From assembly GCF_020509005.1 (NCBI RefSeq), contig NC_063019.1, positions 992,001 through 1,056,000 of the forward strand: 64,000 nt of DNA, given 5' to 3'. This document shows, in pieces, positions 1-10,979 of this stretch; positions within the stretch are counted from its first letter, which is position 1, and each line of letters starts with the position of its first letter. Origin of the DNA: Fulvia fulva. Lineage: Eukaryota > Ascomycota > Dothideomycetes > Mycosphaerellales > Mycosphaerellaceae. The notes under the pieces are model-generated. The model was not told the DNA's origin, ran no database searches, and was given only the letters and a program-made list of their open reading frames with translations. Made by a program: the position numbers and the translations under genes.

Positions 1-450
1 CCTATTTTGACTAACGTAGTAATATAGAGCTTATTCTAGTCTCTAGCTACCTACTTTAGGCCGTAGAGACTCCGGAGTACCTTAAGGACCGTATTCGGTA
101 GGGTTTCGACTCCTAGTAGGGGTTTTATATAGATGTCTTCGGCTAGGTAGCTTTAGGTAAACGTATTGTTAACGTCGACCTAGTATATCTCGAGATCCCG
201 CTCGTAAACTACTACTATAAAGACCCTTAGGGTGTTATAGCGTACTATAGGTACGAATATCTTTTTGAAGTTAACGCTAAACTTCTATAAAAACCCTCTT
301 ACGACAAGTCTTGCCTTGAACTCTTCGATTACTCCGCTAATAAGTCTCTTTACGTTAAAGACCTACTTAGAGGTAACTACGTTCGCCCCTCTTAGAGCGA
401 TAGCCGTTTCCTAGGTATTATTACTTAATAACGAGAGTAACTCGGTATCG
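1..450 (-). pseudogene. copia B1 reverse transcriptase, N-terminal remnant
   Basis: On the minus strand the reading corresponds to the fingers and palm start of copia RT: a V-F-N/D-[IV]-K-R stretch, then F-K-A-R-L-V-[VI]-R-G-F, the V-D-V-N-N-A-F palm block, and L-Y-G-L-K-[QR]-A-A-R-D-W-N near the window edge. Several Gln and Trp positions read TAG. The catalytic Y-x-D-D block lies outside the window; B2 has it at 48240-48251. RT would copy element RNA to DNA inside cytoplasmic virus-like particles, but this copy cannot encode a working enzyme. Confidence 0.85.
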
Positions 451-1249
451 ATAGTATCCTTCTATAAGTAGCCCTATTTAGGGTCCCCTACCGCCGTCTT
501 ATATATCTTTAGGGTAGGTACTTCCTATTACTAGGCGATACCGGGTCCGAATACGGTAAAGGCGTGTTCTTAGACTTCGTCGAATAGCTCCTCTACTATA
601 GCTATTAATATACGTTCGTCGGTATTAGAAAGTCTATTATTTACCTATAGTAGTCGGTAGGAGAGGGCTATTATCGCTTTATAATACTTAGCCTTATAGT
701 CGGGGTCCTAGCCGTAGTTATTATTAGGATCTCTAGTCCTCTTCCTCCGGATAATTAGTTCCGGGATCTCCTTAATCTTCTTATAGTCCGCGATATTAGC
801 TAGTCTACCGGGAAGCTAGATATAGAGCGGCCGTAAGACAGTTAGTCCTTTGTCCTTAGAAGTAGCGGGTTCGGTCTCTACGTAGATAACGGGGGTTAGC
901 CGAGTTAGTTCTTCTATAGAGGACTCGGCTACTTTAGTAGTAGAAAGTTAGGGTGTTTCTATACCCTAACTTTCTATTATAGAAGGCTCGGTTGTTTTAG
1001 TAGTAGGTATTTTATACCCTATCTTACTTACGTTACTATTATATAGTTCGTCCGGTTTAGGTATTGTACTAACCGAGGATCGTAAGATTACTATTAGGAT
1101 ATCTACTAGTCGCTAGGTCGCCGGTAGCCGCGAGACCGCCGGTAGTCTACCGACTAGCCTTCGTTTAGGTACCTTACTAGATTAGTACGTAAAGGAGAGA
1201 CCTAAATCTAGATCTCCCCCCTTCTCGTTTTCGAACTAATCTACCTAGC

Positions 1250-1930
1250 TATATTACCTAATAGCTCGTATATCTAGCTCCTAGAATAACTATTACTTAG
1301 TCGATTTCGATTAACTATACCTAATAAAAACAGCTTCTTTACCCCGGTTTATTAACTTATCCTTTCGTAGCCCTTATAGATACGATTTCGGGTCTACGTA
1401 AACGACTACCCTATAGCCCTATACTCTTAGGTGATCTACCGTCGGTCCCTTCCTAGTAAACGCTTCTTCCGGCGATAGTTAGACGCCGTTAAGTAGCGGC
1501 CCGTTCGCTAGTAGGTTTCGTATAACTATCTATACCTCTAGTACTTTAGGCTAGAATTCTACCGGTATTCCCGATTCTTCGAGTATTACGCGGATTATAT
1601 TCTCCGATACTTAGATTAACCTTTCTACTACTCCGTTTTATAGAGAGTTATAGGGATCCGTCGTATCGTACTAGATACTAGAATTCCTCTCCTACTCTTT
1701 TAGGATTATTAGTAGCTTAGATATACTATCGCTCCGTACCGCTTCTAGGCTATATTTATATACTTTCTCTATAGTTAGCCGCTATTATCGTAGTACTTAC
1801 GGTACGTTAGATCTCTTCTTTAGTAGGATCACCTACTTCTTTCTTAAGAAGTTATCTACGATCTCTAGCTAGTATTTAAAACCTAGTCTAGATATCGTAC
1901 CTTCGAAGGGTCCGTAGATATCGATAGATA
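1250..1930 (-). pseudogene. copia B1 integrase core remnant
   Basis: The minus strand shows the copia integrase core. The segment nearest 1930 reads V-S-I-D-I-Y-G-P-F followed by I-V-D-N-F, which is the first catalytic Asp region (usually D-x-x-G-P). The later I-R-A-[MV]-L and L-P-x-x-F-W-like region lies around 1500-1650, with Trp and Gln positions as TAG. The N-terminal HHCC zinc site would lie on the far side of the A1 insertion and is not seen here. Known role of the family: integrating cDNA into the chromosome. Confidence 0.8.
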
Positions 1931-1945
1931 CTATTAAATAGGTAC
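1931..1945. repeat. L1 left target-site duplication
   Basis: CTATTAAATAGGTAC, repeated exactly at 6933-6947. Its last 14 bp are the terminal bases of the A1 LTR, so L1 inserted 14 bp inside the edge of A1. Confidence 0.93.
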
Positions 1946-2099
1946 ACAGATCGAAAAAGGTCATTGACGGAATTATCGATCTCTGCGCCAAAACACGACA
2001 CATTCGAAAGCTCTTATCAAGGCCATTCTAACGATATAAAAAGCAGGCCACTACCCCTAGGACTAAGGGAGTTCTACCCTATTCAATCTGGACAGCTTG

Positions 2100-3451
2100 A
2101 AGCTCTCTTCACCCTATTTCTTCAGCTCTAAACGCCGCGGAGGTGCCTAGCTACATTAGGCAACTCCTAGGTAATAGTAGCCTAGGCTACGGTACTAACG
2201 GCGCCTACGGCCCTACAGGCGAAGCCCCCCTAAGACAACTGGCAGCAACTTATAGAGGACGCAAAAAGTATAGAAACTAACGATCAGCTCCCTTACCGGT
2301 CTCTACAGGTAATGATCACTTAGCTACGCACGGCGCTTGTACTGTCGTATTACCGAGGGCAATAAGAAATAAGGACGACGTCCTAGGCGATTAGTAAGGC
2401 CACCCGGAATCAACACCCCTATAGCTAGGCATCGGTCGCGGCATCGATACTAGGCCCCCGCCTAACGCACGATATAGTTACGATCCGCATTGCAGCAAAG
2501 GAAGACCAGGCCGAAGTTACGAAGCTATCGAACAAGGAGCTCGCCTAACGAATTAACTAACTAGGGGTGGTCGTAGTGAACTAACAGTCTAACGGCACTC
2601 TATAGATCTATACTAGCTCTGCTACTGCTAGGAGGCACCTAGAGGCACAGCCACAGTAGGCATCTAAGGTTGCGGTATCAGCGAAGGTCTTAACGAAACA
2701 ATTCACGATCCTAGTCCACGATATGCCTAAGGAGTTTGACCTAACTAACTAGGGTCACCTACGCGCTCTCTAAGAGGACAACCCGGTCACTCTTAACTCT
2801 CTAATCCAGAAGGCGACTTGGCTCTATAGGAAATGGCCAGAAGGCAAGAAGGCCTCGGCGCTAATAGTATAGCTACAAGACGCGAAAGCGGCGGATCTAG
2901 CGATAGAACAAGGCCTGGTCTGGCAATATAGCCTCAAGACAGTAGAAAAGCACTCCTCATCCTTTCGTGTCCTCTAATGCTTCAAATGCTAACAGTATGG
3001 ACACCAAACCTACACGTGCACAAACAAGTAGGCCTGCTCGAACTGTGTAGGAGACTATATGTCTAGGGACTGTACATCGACTACGAGACGGTACGCGAAC
3101 TGTCCGGGGCACCACCTATCGTATAGTGCGGAATGCCCATAGCGGAAACTAGCGAAAAACAAGGCAATCACAAACAGAACCGTCGCCCCAAGATTCTACG
3201 GCGACCGTAAGGCTAGCCCACACCGGAACCAACTAGCGGCGGTCGGGCACAAGCGCCCTAGGGCCGAGAACGATGTAAAGGATGCGCAGCCTAGGGCGTA
3301 CGGGAGGCCACGTGCTCTACTAGCTGCGGCGAGGGAATCTAACCAGGCCCGGCTCCCCTTTAGTACACAGCCGATAGGCGTAGACTAGGACGTACAGGGC
3401 AGTAGGACACAGGACGATACAGAGGAAATGATTGTCGATGCCGATGACTAG
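2100..3451 (+). pseudogene. LINE L1 ORF1: gag-like nucleic-acid-binding protein
   Basis: The end is clear: the frame closes at TAG 3449-3451, overlapping the ORF2 start by 8 nt. The C-terminal part has three zinc knuckles at 2979-3136: C-F-K-C with Y-G-H and C; C-S-N-C with D-Y-M in place of the usual His; then N-C-P-G-H-H before E-C-P. Upstream (about 2480-2960) the same frame reads as a coherent protein broken by TAG and TAA. From about 2100 to 2400 the plausible coding reading is in another frame, so either a frameshift lies near 2400-2480 or that part is leader. The start codon cannot be placed. Family role: coating LINE RNA in the ribonucleoprotein. Confidence 0.8.
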
Positions 3452-6400
3452 CCTCGACACGCTTAGCATCATCTAGTATAACGTTAACCATAGCAAGGAT
3501 ATAGTCTAGAACCATTTCCTACACGAGGCGGACCCGCGCGTCCACTACGTCCTTGCAATCCAGGAGCTATGGATTAACCCGCACTATAAGAGACCAACGA
3601 CCTGCAAGTCACTAGGCTACACGACATGCCTACGAGGCGACGGCAGACCCCGCACGTGCTTCTATGTCAGCAAGGACATACTAGAATCCGACTGGGAGGT
3701 AGTGTACTACGTAGACGAAGAAGGCGGGGGCGATATTACCTCCCTCCACGTGGGTAGCACCTGGATACACAACCTATACATACAACCGCTAGCCTCGAGG
3801 TCTAGCCGCGACCTAGGGGTCTGCAGACACCTAGACAGTGCGCTCAAGAGACAAGGGTGCCACATCGTAGTAGGAGACTTCAACATACACCACCCTTCCT
3901 AGGAAAGCCTTATACAGCCGCACCCTATAGCCGACGAAGTAATCGACTTGATGGCGAGCAACGCAATTGCCCTCAATACCCCGAAGGACCTAGGCACCTG
4001 GAAGAGAGGGGGACTCTAAGGCACGATCGACCTCTCCTGGATCTCAGATAGCTACTACTATACGGTAACCTACTGTAGGATCGAACATGAACTCGAGGCG
4101 TCGTCAGACCACATGCTAGTCAGGACCTCTATTGCGACACAGATACAACGCACACTAGCGAGAACCCCTAAGCCAAACTGGGGAAAGGCCCACTGGGCCA
4201 ACATCTAGGCGTACCTCGATGACTCTAAGAGGCTAGTCTAGATCGCGTAGCAGCAATACAACAGTAAAGACGAGATAGACGAAGCAGTCCAGGGGTTGAC
4301 AGACGAAATAAGAAAAGCGACCTTACTTCACGTTCCGCTTGCCTAACCAACGACATAGTCTAAACTATACTGGACGCCGGAGTGCACTACGGTAGTAAGA
4401 GAAGCAAGGAGAGCCCGCCGGGTGTAGACGAGCAGCTATAGCGAGGAGGCCTAGAACGTATATAGGGAGGCATGCCAACAGAAGAAAGCTATAATACGGA
4501 GGGAGAAAGCAGTCGGCTAGAGGGCCACAGTGGAAGAAATCGCCGGCAAGCTAGAGAGGATGTAGAAGCTAGCGAAATAGGCCCGACAGGACCCTACACA
4601 GGGCCCCTCCTTCTCTATCCTAGCGCTATAATCGCCTAGTGGCCCGGTTAGCGACCCCGAGGCCAAGGCGCGTCTACTAGCTAGCAAGTTCTTCCCACCC
4701 CTAGTCGAGGCTGATCTAAGCGACATAAACAGCTCTACTCCCCTAGCCCCTAGCATCGCGGTCTAACAGGAGGTGTCCGAGGGAGAAGTTACCGCTATGC
4801 TAAGGAAGTTGCCGGCGAAGAAAGCCCCGGGGCCGGATAGGATCCCAAACGAGCTACTAAAGAAGTGTAGAGATCAGCTAGCCCTAGTAGTTGTAGCGAT
4901 CTTTAACGCCTGCCTACAGACCGGATACCACCCGATAGCTTTTAAACAATCGACGACAGTGGTCCTACGCAAGCCGTAGAAGGAAGACTATACGCAGGTG
5001 AAGTCGTACCGCCCAATTGCGCTCCTTAACACTCTTAGGAAGGCGCTTGAGAAGCTGGTTGTAACGAGACTCTCCGAGGCGGCAGAGGAACACTCCCTAC
5101 TCCCGGACACCCAGATAGGTGCGCGCCTACAGCGATCGACGCTATCCGCGATGGAACTTATCACCTCTTAGGTAAAGGCCATCTGGTATAAGAATAGGGA
5201 CAAGGTGGCTTCCTTACTTAGCCTAGACATATCGGGAGCCTTCGACTACGTATCATACCCGCGGCTTCTCTACATCCTAAGGTCGAAAGGACTCCCTAAG
5301 TGGCTTGTCAACTTCGTACGGTCCTACCTCCAAAACCGCAGTACGTCGATCCTAGTCGGCAAGTATAGAAGCCTATTTCAAGCAGTCCACACTAGAATCC
5401 CGTAAGGCTTAACGCTAGTACCTATTCTGTTCCTCTTCTTTATAGCGACGCTGCTCCCAGCCCTAGAATCCCAGAACACCGCTGCGAGCGGCTTCGTAGA
5501 CGACACAAACATCCTAGCGTAGTCTTCCTCGACTGAGGAGAACTGTAGGCTACTAGAAGAGAAGCACAAGATCTGCGAGGACTAGGCTAGGAGGCACGGG
5601 GCTCGGTTTGCCCTAGAAAAGTACAATCTGATACACTTTACGCGCCGGCCACGGTTCCACAATATGCAAGCTTCTATCCAGATATAGGGGCATACGACTA
5701 ACCCGGCAAATCAGCTCAGGATCCTCGGACTATAGGTGGACCCGGCGCTACGGTGGAGGAAGCACGTACAGGCAATATTACGGAAAGCTAAACAGAATAT
5801 AGCATCATGCCAGAGGCTCACTGCGTCCACATAGGGGGCGGACTTCCGGTAGTCACGACTTCTATATACGGCTATTGTACGGCCAGTCCTTACCTATAGT
5901 AGCCAAGTGTGGTCCTTAGGCGAGAGGGCCTGCCTATCGAAGGGACTCGTCGCGCCGCTAGCGAAGATCCAAAACCAATGCCTAAGGAAGGTCACCGGGG
6001 CATATAAGTCGACACTAACGAGGATGCTTAAGCACGAGACCGCTATACCGCCGATCGACCTATACATCTAGGGACTACGGACCTCCTACTTAGGCAAGTC
6101 GGCACAGTACCTAGTATAGAAGGTCATCGCCAGTGTAGTCGCAAGGGCCCGCGAATCAGTACTAGCGTATAAGGGCATTCGACCCGGAAACGAGCCGAAC
6201 TACCGGGTAAGGGACGAATAGCTAGCAACACAATAGGAAGGTAAGAAATCGTTTGTAGAGCAACTATAGAAAGAGAGGTGGAACAACTAGGTTGTAGGGC
6301 ATAGTGGACGCCCTTAGCTAGCGGGACAACCTAAGGAATGGTCAGCTACAAAATCCGCGGTCAAGCACCCCCCGAAGCTTATCTACTACCGCCTTACGAG

Positions 6401-6755
6401 GGCACAGAGTAGCATAGCAACCCAACTGCGAAGCGAACACATCGGCCTCTAGGGGTACCTATTATGGAGGAAGGTCCTAGGATACACGAATACTAGCTGC
6501 CCCTACGGCTATCGCTCCCAGAACGTACGGCACGTACTCCTCGTCTGTCCGAGGTGGTCGCTAGGAAGGGGGGAGTGGATGGTAAAGGCGAGGAACCGGA
6601 CGATTAGGGCACTTCTTAACAACGCTGAAGACCTACGGCGTATTACGAACTGGATACTAGAGAAGGGCTGGCTAGAACAGTACCGCCTAGTAGGAGCAGT
6701 GCAGGAAGAGAGGACACGACGCAGCGCGACGAGACCGGCTAGGAGCGGGGGCTAA
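3444..6755 (+). pseudogene. LINE L1 ORF2: endonuclease-reverse transcriptase
   Basis: One continuous frame of 1,104 codons from ATG 3444 to TAA 6753, broken only by nonsense codons (mostly TAG at Gln or Trp sites); I see no frameshift. Order: EEP endonuclease (3470-4140) with I-Q-E-L-W near 3560, V-V-G-D-F-N near 3870 and S-S-D-H near 4105; RT (about 4770-5640) with A-P-G-P-D-R-I-P-N, S-L-D-I-S-G-A-F-D and the catalytic F-V-D-D at 5493-5504, all catalytic residues present; and a C-terminal C-P-Y-G, then H-V-L-L-V-C-P zinc-like motif near 6500-6555. No RNase H domain was recognised. The family nicks target DNA and primes reverse transcription from it. Confidence 0.9.
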
Positions 6756-6932
6756 CGGGGTAGTGACATAGACTACGTACGTTCAGAGGGAAAGCTAATC
6801 TAGATAAGGAGTAGTCGGGGGCGGGAAGGGTTTTCACCTATTCGGGTTTCCCTTTGTACATAACAATAGATATATACCTGCATAGGCCGGATAGGGTCCT
6901 AGAACAGGGGAATGACAAATCTATCTATCTAT
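6756..6932 (+). other. L1 3' UTR with CTAT tail
   Basis: Non-coding 3' end after the ORF2 stop. It ends in a short CTAT tandem tail (6920-6932) in place of poly(A). The same 3' UTR closes L2 (to 33229) and L4 (to 39724). The tail merges into the target duplication, which itself starts CTAT. Confidence 0.85.
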
Positions 6933-6947
6933 CTATTAAATAGGTAC
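6933..6947. repeat. L1 right target-site duplication
   Basis: Exact copy of 1931-1945 (CTATTAAATAGGTAC). Confidence 0.93.
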
Positions 6948-7167
6948 GAGTTACGTAGTAGTAGAAGACGGCGGATTATACGAAAGACGAAGAAGGACCT
7001 AATAGGATAGCGTGTATGTATATACAGTATCGCCGGTATTAGTATAGGTAGATACTAGGTGTCCGGATGTTTACTAGCCTATAGGCTAGTAAACCCTAGT
7101 CACGTGATCTAGTTATATAATACACCTATACCTACATACTTGTCCTACGGCCTATATGTTCTCAACA
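6934..7167 (-). repeat. A1 3' LTR
   Basis: 234 bp. On the minus strand it starts TGTTGAGAACATATAGG and ends in TATTTAATA. It pairs with 12621-12854, and with 54550-54789 in A2. It keeps the terminal TG, which is TA in the right-hand LTR. Confidence 0.93.
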
Positions 7168-7180
7168 CTCCTACTTAGGC
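7168..7180 (-). promoter_or_regulatory. A1 polypurine tract
   Basis: Read on the minus strand, a purine-rich AAGTAGGAG directly precedes the LTR start. The same arrangement stands before the LTRs of B2 (49281-49289) and C1 (GAGTAGGAG, 46281-46289). Family role: priming plus-strand DNA synthesis. Confidence 0.7.
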
Positions 7181-7181
7181 C

Positions 7182-7186
7182 ACATA
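7182..7186. repeat. Solo-LTR left target-site duplication
   Basis: ACATA, repeated exactly at 7630-7634. Confidence 0.9.
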
Positions 7187-7629
7187 TGTCATGGTCTCCC
7201 CACAGAGTGTACAGAAGGTGGGGACAGAAGAGCCTCAGAGCGCTCAGAAGTCGTTAAGAAGTGACAGTCCAGCTTGGTGTGTGAGCGCCAAGAATCACAT
7301 GCCCCGCAACATTCACTACGGGACCCAGCCCTCCAAATTCACCCCTCTACCAAACCTTGAAGCACGTGGAAGACTCGGAACGTAGGGCAGGTTGGAATAA
7401 GGTTTTGAGCAAAGCTGCTAAGCGCGGCTTCGCACGGGTTAGCCCTGTTGATACGGGGACACGTACTCGCGAGGGTCGCGTATAAATATCTGGCCTTCCC
7501 TAGGCCTCTCTTGCTTTCTTCGTCTTTTGTTTTGTGTAGCAATCATACCATACCCTTTTGCATCTGCACTTCGCACCTGCATTCTCGCTTTCACCCTTGT
7601 ATCTTATAGGCTAGGCTCTCGCCCTGACA
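7187..7629 (+). mobile_element. Solo gypsy-type LTR with no visible RIP
   Basis: A 443-bp sequence starting TGTCATGG and ending CCCTGACA (terminal inverted TGTCA/TGACA), flanked by a perfect 5-bp duplication ACATA. It has a TATA box at 7481 and a pyrimidine-rich stretch after it, as in fungal gypsy LTRs. No internal region is present, so it is a solo LTR left by LTR-LTR recombination. Unlike everything around it, CpA and TpG are frequent (TGTGTGAGCG, CACATGCC). It interrupts the 3' end of A1; removing it and one ACATA restores continuity with the A-family end. Short ORFs inside it on both strands look fortuitous. Confidence 0.9.
7481..7489 (+). promoter_or_regulatory. Putative TATA box of the solo LTR promoter
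   Basis: TATAAATAT lies about 150 bp before the LTR end, followed by a pyrimidine-rich stretch typical of a fungal LTR transcription start. The promoter could be intact because the LTR is unmutated; direction is inferred from the TATA and C/T-run order. Confidence 0.55.
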
Positions 7630-7634
7630 ACATA
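7630..7634. repeat. Solo-LTR right target-site duplication
   Basis: ACATA, exact copy of 7182-7186. Confidence 0.9.
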
Positions 7635-7649
7635 GTCTCCTATAATCCC

Positions 7650-8400
7650 TTTACGTAAGCTAGAGCTACCTTACAAAGTTTTAGAACTACTAGCTATTAA
7701 GGGGCTTTATTAACCTATTAGTAGCTATGTGCTTTATATAGTAGTAGTCTACTAAAATCTTCTTCTACCACTAGAGATGTCTAATATAGTTATATATAAT
7801 ATTAATATACTTTGACCTTTTATATATATAGGCATCTTTAATAAGTGTCAAAGCGGCTTAGTTGTTACCTATAAGCTTAACTAGCCTTAGCTCGTTAATA
7901 GTGCCCTTGCTTACCCTTATACTCGGCTAGAAAGAGCTCTTTCCTACTAGTTCTAGGCACCCTATTTCCCTAAGGACAGTAGCAAGAAATTGTGACTGCT
8001 TTACGGCTACGTTTATAGCTATAAACTCAGCTTCTATTATTAATATTACAACAGACTTCTACTTTCTACTTATCTAGGATATAGGTGATCTCTAAAGAAA
8101 CCACACGTATCCTAGAATTAAGACTTTATCCACTTTGTCTATAGCGTAGTTAGAGTCCGAGTATCCCTAGAGATTGCCCCCTCCCTTCCTATATATAAGA
8201 CCTAGGTCTAGGTACGACCGTAGGTATCGGGAGAGCTTCTTTAAAGCCTTTATATACTACTACGAGGGATTAGTAATATATGAGCTAATTCTTCTAAGGG
8301 GGAATGCTAAGTCGGGCCTTGTCATTATTATTAGCTACATCTAGGTACTATTATAGCTCTAGTAATCCTGTTTGTTATACCTCTTATCTATAGGTGCCGT
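7650..8400 (-). pseudogene. copia A1 RNase H remnant
   Basis: Minus-strand copia RNase H region, collinear with the C1 RNase H at 45583-46100. It lies between RT and the 3' LTR and is broken mostly by TAG codons. Family role: removing RNA from the RNA:DNA hybrid during reverse transcription. Confidence 0.75.
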
Positions 8401-8449
8401 AGGTACTAAGTGCTCGTAGCTCTCTATAGGTGAGTAGGTTAGCGTAGCC

Positions 8450-9260
8450 TTCTCTCTAGGCATATTTATCTTAGCTAAGTTAGCGTGGACATAGTGTCCT
8501 TAATTAAGCTTTAAAGTGCCTTAGGACCTATCTCTTATAATCCTTATTCTAAGGATCTTCGTAGGTTCACTAAGATCTTTAATCTTAAACACTTTTCTAA
8601 GCTTAGCCTTAAACCACTGAATATCTAATAGCTTCGGAGCTATAATAGGTATGTCATCTATATAGGTAAGGACTATAAGGTCTCTATCCGTATAGATAAG
8701 TAGGCATAGATCTACCTAGGACTAGGTAAATCTAATCTTCTCTAGCTTCGTAATATAGAGCTTGTTCCAGTCTCTAGCTGCTTGCTTAAGCCTATAAAGG
8801 CTTCGTAGGACCTTAAATACTATATTTAGAGGTGCTTCAACTCCTAGAGGTGGGATTATATAGATGTCTTTAAGGAGGCTACTTTAGGTAAAAGCATTAT
8901 TCACATCTACTAGGTACATCTCGAGATCTCTCTTATACACTACTACTATAAATACTCGGAGAGTATTATGTCTAACAATAGGTATAAAGGTCTCTTCGAA
9001 GTCAACCCTATATTTCTATAAAAACCCTCTTATAACTAGTCTTGCCTTGAACTTCTTAATAGCTCTACTAATTATTCTTTTTATATCAAAGACCCACCTA
9101 GAAGTAATTAGATTCGTACCCTTTAGCGGTACAACTGCTTCCTAGGTATTGTTGCTTACTAAGGCAATAAGTTCGTTCTCGATTGCCTCTCTCTATATAT
9201 GTCTCTATTCGGGGTCTCCTACGGCTACCTTATAGGACTTTAGGATTAGTACTTCCTACT
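8450..9260 (-). pseudogene. copia A1 reverse transcriptase remnant
   Basis: Minus-strand RT with the catalytic Y-I-D-D encoded at 8653-8664 (both Asp kept) followed by I-P, and the L-Y-x-L-K-Q-A-A-R-D block near 8760-8800. It aligns with the A2 RT at 63380-64000. The upstream D-I-K-R and F-K-A-R-L-V-I-R-G-F region lies near 9020-9130. Multiple Gln and Trp positions have become TAG. Confidence 0.88.
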
Positions 9261-9799
9261 GATAGGCTATGGCCTGCCTAATAGTAGCAAATGTATGTTC
9301 TTCTACGTCCTTTAGAATCTCCTCTACCTAGCTTATTATAGGGTCTAGATAGAACATCTAGGCGATAAGAGCCTTATAGTGTTTAGCCTTATACTCTTTA
9401 GAGTTATCATCTCCGTCCCCCCTTGACCTCTTGTTACCTACAACCTAAGGTGGCGCTAGGTGTTTAGATAGGTCGAACTAAACGACATCTTCTTTTTCTT
9501 TTATTAGAGTACCCTAATCTCTAAACTTCTAGTATTCCCTAATGTCCTTTAGGGGAGGGGGAAGTTATATAGACAGCGGTTACTATAGTGTTAATGACTC
9601 GGGTAGGTTCTATATAGATCCACCGTTATTAGCCTTCGACAGTGTTAAAACCGCCTTAATATTTTCTCCTAGCTTTCGTAACGGTGTTTCTAATAATCCC
9701 CTATCGGAAAATTTCGCCCTAAAGGGCTTCCTCCTAATAGGATTACGCTATAGCGCTCGACTCGGCTAGTTAGTGAAGGTAATACTAAGATCTATATCT

Positions 9800-10750
9800 C
9801 CCCCCTTCTTATTCTTAAACTAGTCGACGTGACTATACGCTTTTATAGCTTTTATGTCGGGATCCTAGAACAGCTATTGTTTTGTAGTGTTTTCTGAGTA
9901 GCCTATAAACACGGCTTCTTTTCCTCGGTTTATCAACTTGTCTCTCCTTAAGCCTTAAGGTTAGGCTCTTAGGTCTATATAGACTATAGCTTTATATCCC
10001 TAGACGCGGAAATAGTCGACTGACAGTACTTGGCTAGTAAAGGCTTCTTCTAGTGAAAGAGCAATACTATTAATGATCGGACTATTAGGCAGTCTGTTTC
10101 TGATTATAGTCTGTACTTATAAAGCTTCTAGCTAGAACTTAACTAGTATACTAGAGTCTTTAAGCATAGCCCGGACTATATTCTTAGAGGCTTGAATTAA
10201 CCTTTCTATAGGTCTATTCTAAAGAGAGTTATAGGCATTAGTTATGTCTATCTAAGTGCTAAACTCCTTCTCCTACTCTTTTAGTAAGGCGAGAATTTCC
10301 TTTATACTATTACTACGGATCGTAGACAGAAAGTACCTTAACTACCGTTCTACCTAGACCTTCTAATCCCGTAGGGCTGTAGGAGCGTCGCTCCTAGCCT
10401 TTAAAGGGATTACCCACTTCTTCCTAGAGAAGTTGTCTACAATCTTAAGCTAATATTTGTATCCTAGCCTAGAGACTGCGCCCTAAGAAGGCCTATAGAT
10501 GTCAATAGAGATAAGGGCCAGCCTCTCCCCTTTTCTCTCTATAGTAGGTCCTTTGAACTTCCTTATGTTTATAAGGGAGCAGACCTTGCAATTCTAGTGT
10601 TTAGAAGGAATAGGAATAGGATCTTTCTTGTTAGTAAGTCTATATAGGTTTCTTAGTAGTCCCTTACTAAGGTGTACACATCTTCTATACTATAGCTCCT
10701 ACTCATCTTCGGACTTAGTGTTAGCTATAGCGGTACCGTTACGTTCTTAA
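9800..10750 (-). pseudogene. copia A1 integrase remnant
   Basis: Minus-strand integrase core equivalent to A2 61950-62650, including the I-S-I-N-I/D start of the DDE domain near 10500 and the D-N-F-S-R-K-K-W block near 10430. A 75-aa open frame on the plus strand at 9542-9769, between integrase and RT, is antisense and is not annotated as a gene. Integrase would insert the cDNA; this copy is broken by TAG codons. Confidence 0.82.
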
Positions 10751-10979
10751 GAGAGTATACTAGTATACTATAGCTTAATAATTTCCGAGATCGAGTAGAT
10801 AAACAGTACTCCTCCTCGAAGTTTGGTCTAGACAACGGGTTTACTAGACAAGGATTTTAGGGTGAAACTAGGTAGTTAGATAGCAAACTGTTAGCTAAAC
10901 TAATTCTACGAAACAAGACTAACTCTAAGGCTAGGAACAAATAGGACATTTTCTAAGACAATTTGCTTTCTAGAAGGAC

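Larger units (their letters stand above)
1..1930 (-). mobile_element. Ty1/copia element B1, 3' part (RT and integrase remnants)
   Basis: Heavily mutated copia fragment read on the minus strand. Its start is the reverse complement of B2 around 48050-48173 and its end matches B2 around 38164-38387, so the same family is present in the opposite orientation. It runs from inside reverse transcriptase (window edge) back through the RT-integrase linker into the integrase core. It stops at GATAC (1927-1931), where element A1 was inserted. A further B1 piece resumes at 34391-35158 after the nested insertions. About 430 bp that B2 has between these two pieces are missing here. Confidence 0.9.
1946..6932 (+). 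mobile_element. LINE L1, full-length Tad-like non-LTR retrotransposon
   Basis: A 4,987-bp two-ORF LINE bounded by a perfect 15-bp target-site duplication. ORF1 is gag-like with three CCHC zinc knuckles; ORF2 carries an EEP endonuclease, RT and a C-terminal Cys/His motif; the 3' end is a CTAT tail. L2 (21028-33229) is a collinear copy and L4 (38405-39724) a 5'-truncated one. L1 keeps many CpA and TpG dinucleotides that are TpA in L2, so it is the least RIP-damaged LINE here and is either younger or partly escaped. It sits in the LTR of A1 and is therefore younger than A1. Confidence 0.93.

Noticed and set aside
7191..7542. Two short frames inside the solo LTR (7191-7385 plus, 7339-7542 minus)
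   Set aside because: Both lie within a sequence defined as an LTR by its ends and ACATA duplication; no domain, and unmutated DNA has chance frames of this length.
9542..9769. 75-aa open frame on the plus strand in A1, identical to one on the minus strand in A2 (62876-63103)
   Set aside because: It is antisense to the copia integrase-RT linker. RIP-made TAG on the sense strand reads CTA (Leu) on the other strand, so antisense frames stay open. Identity reflects the similarity of A1 and A2.
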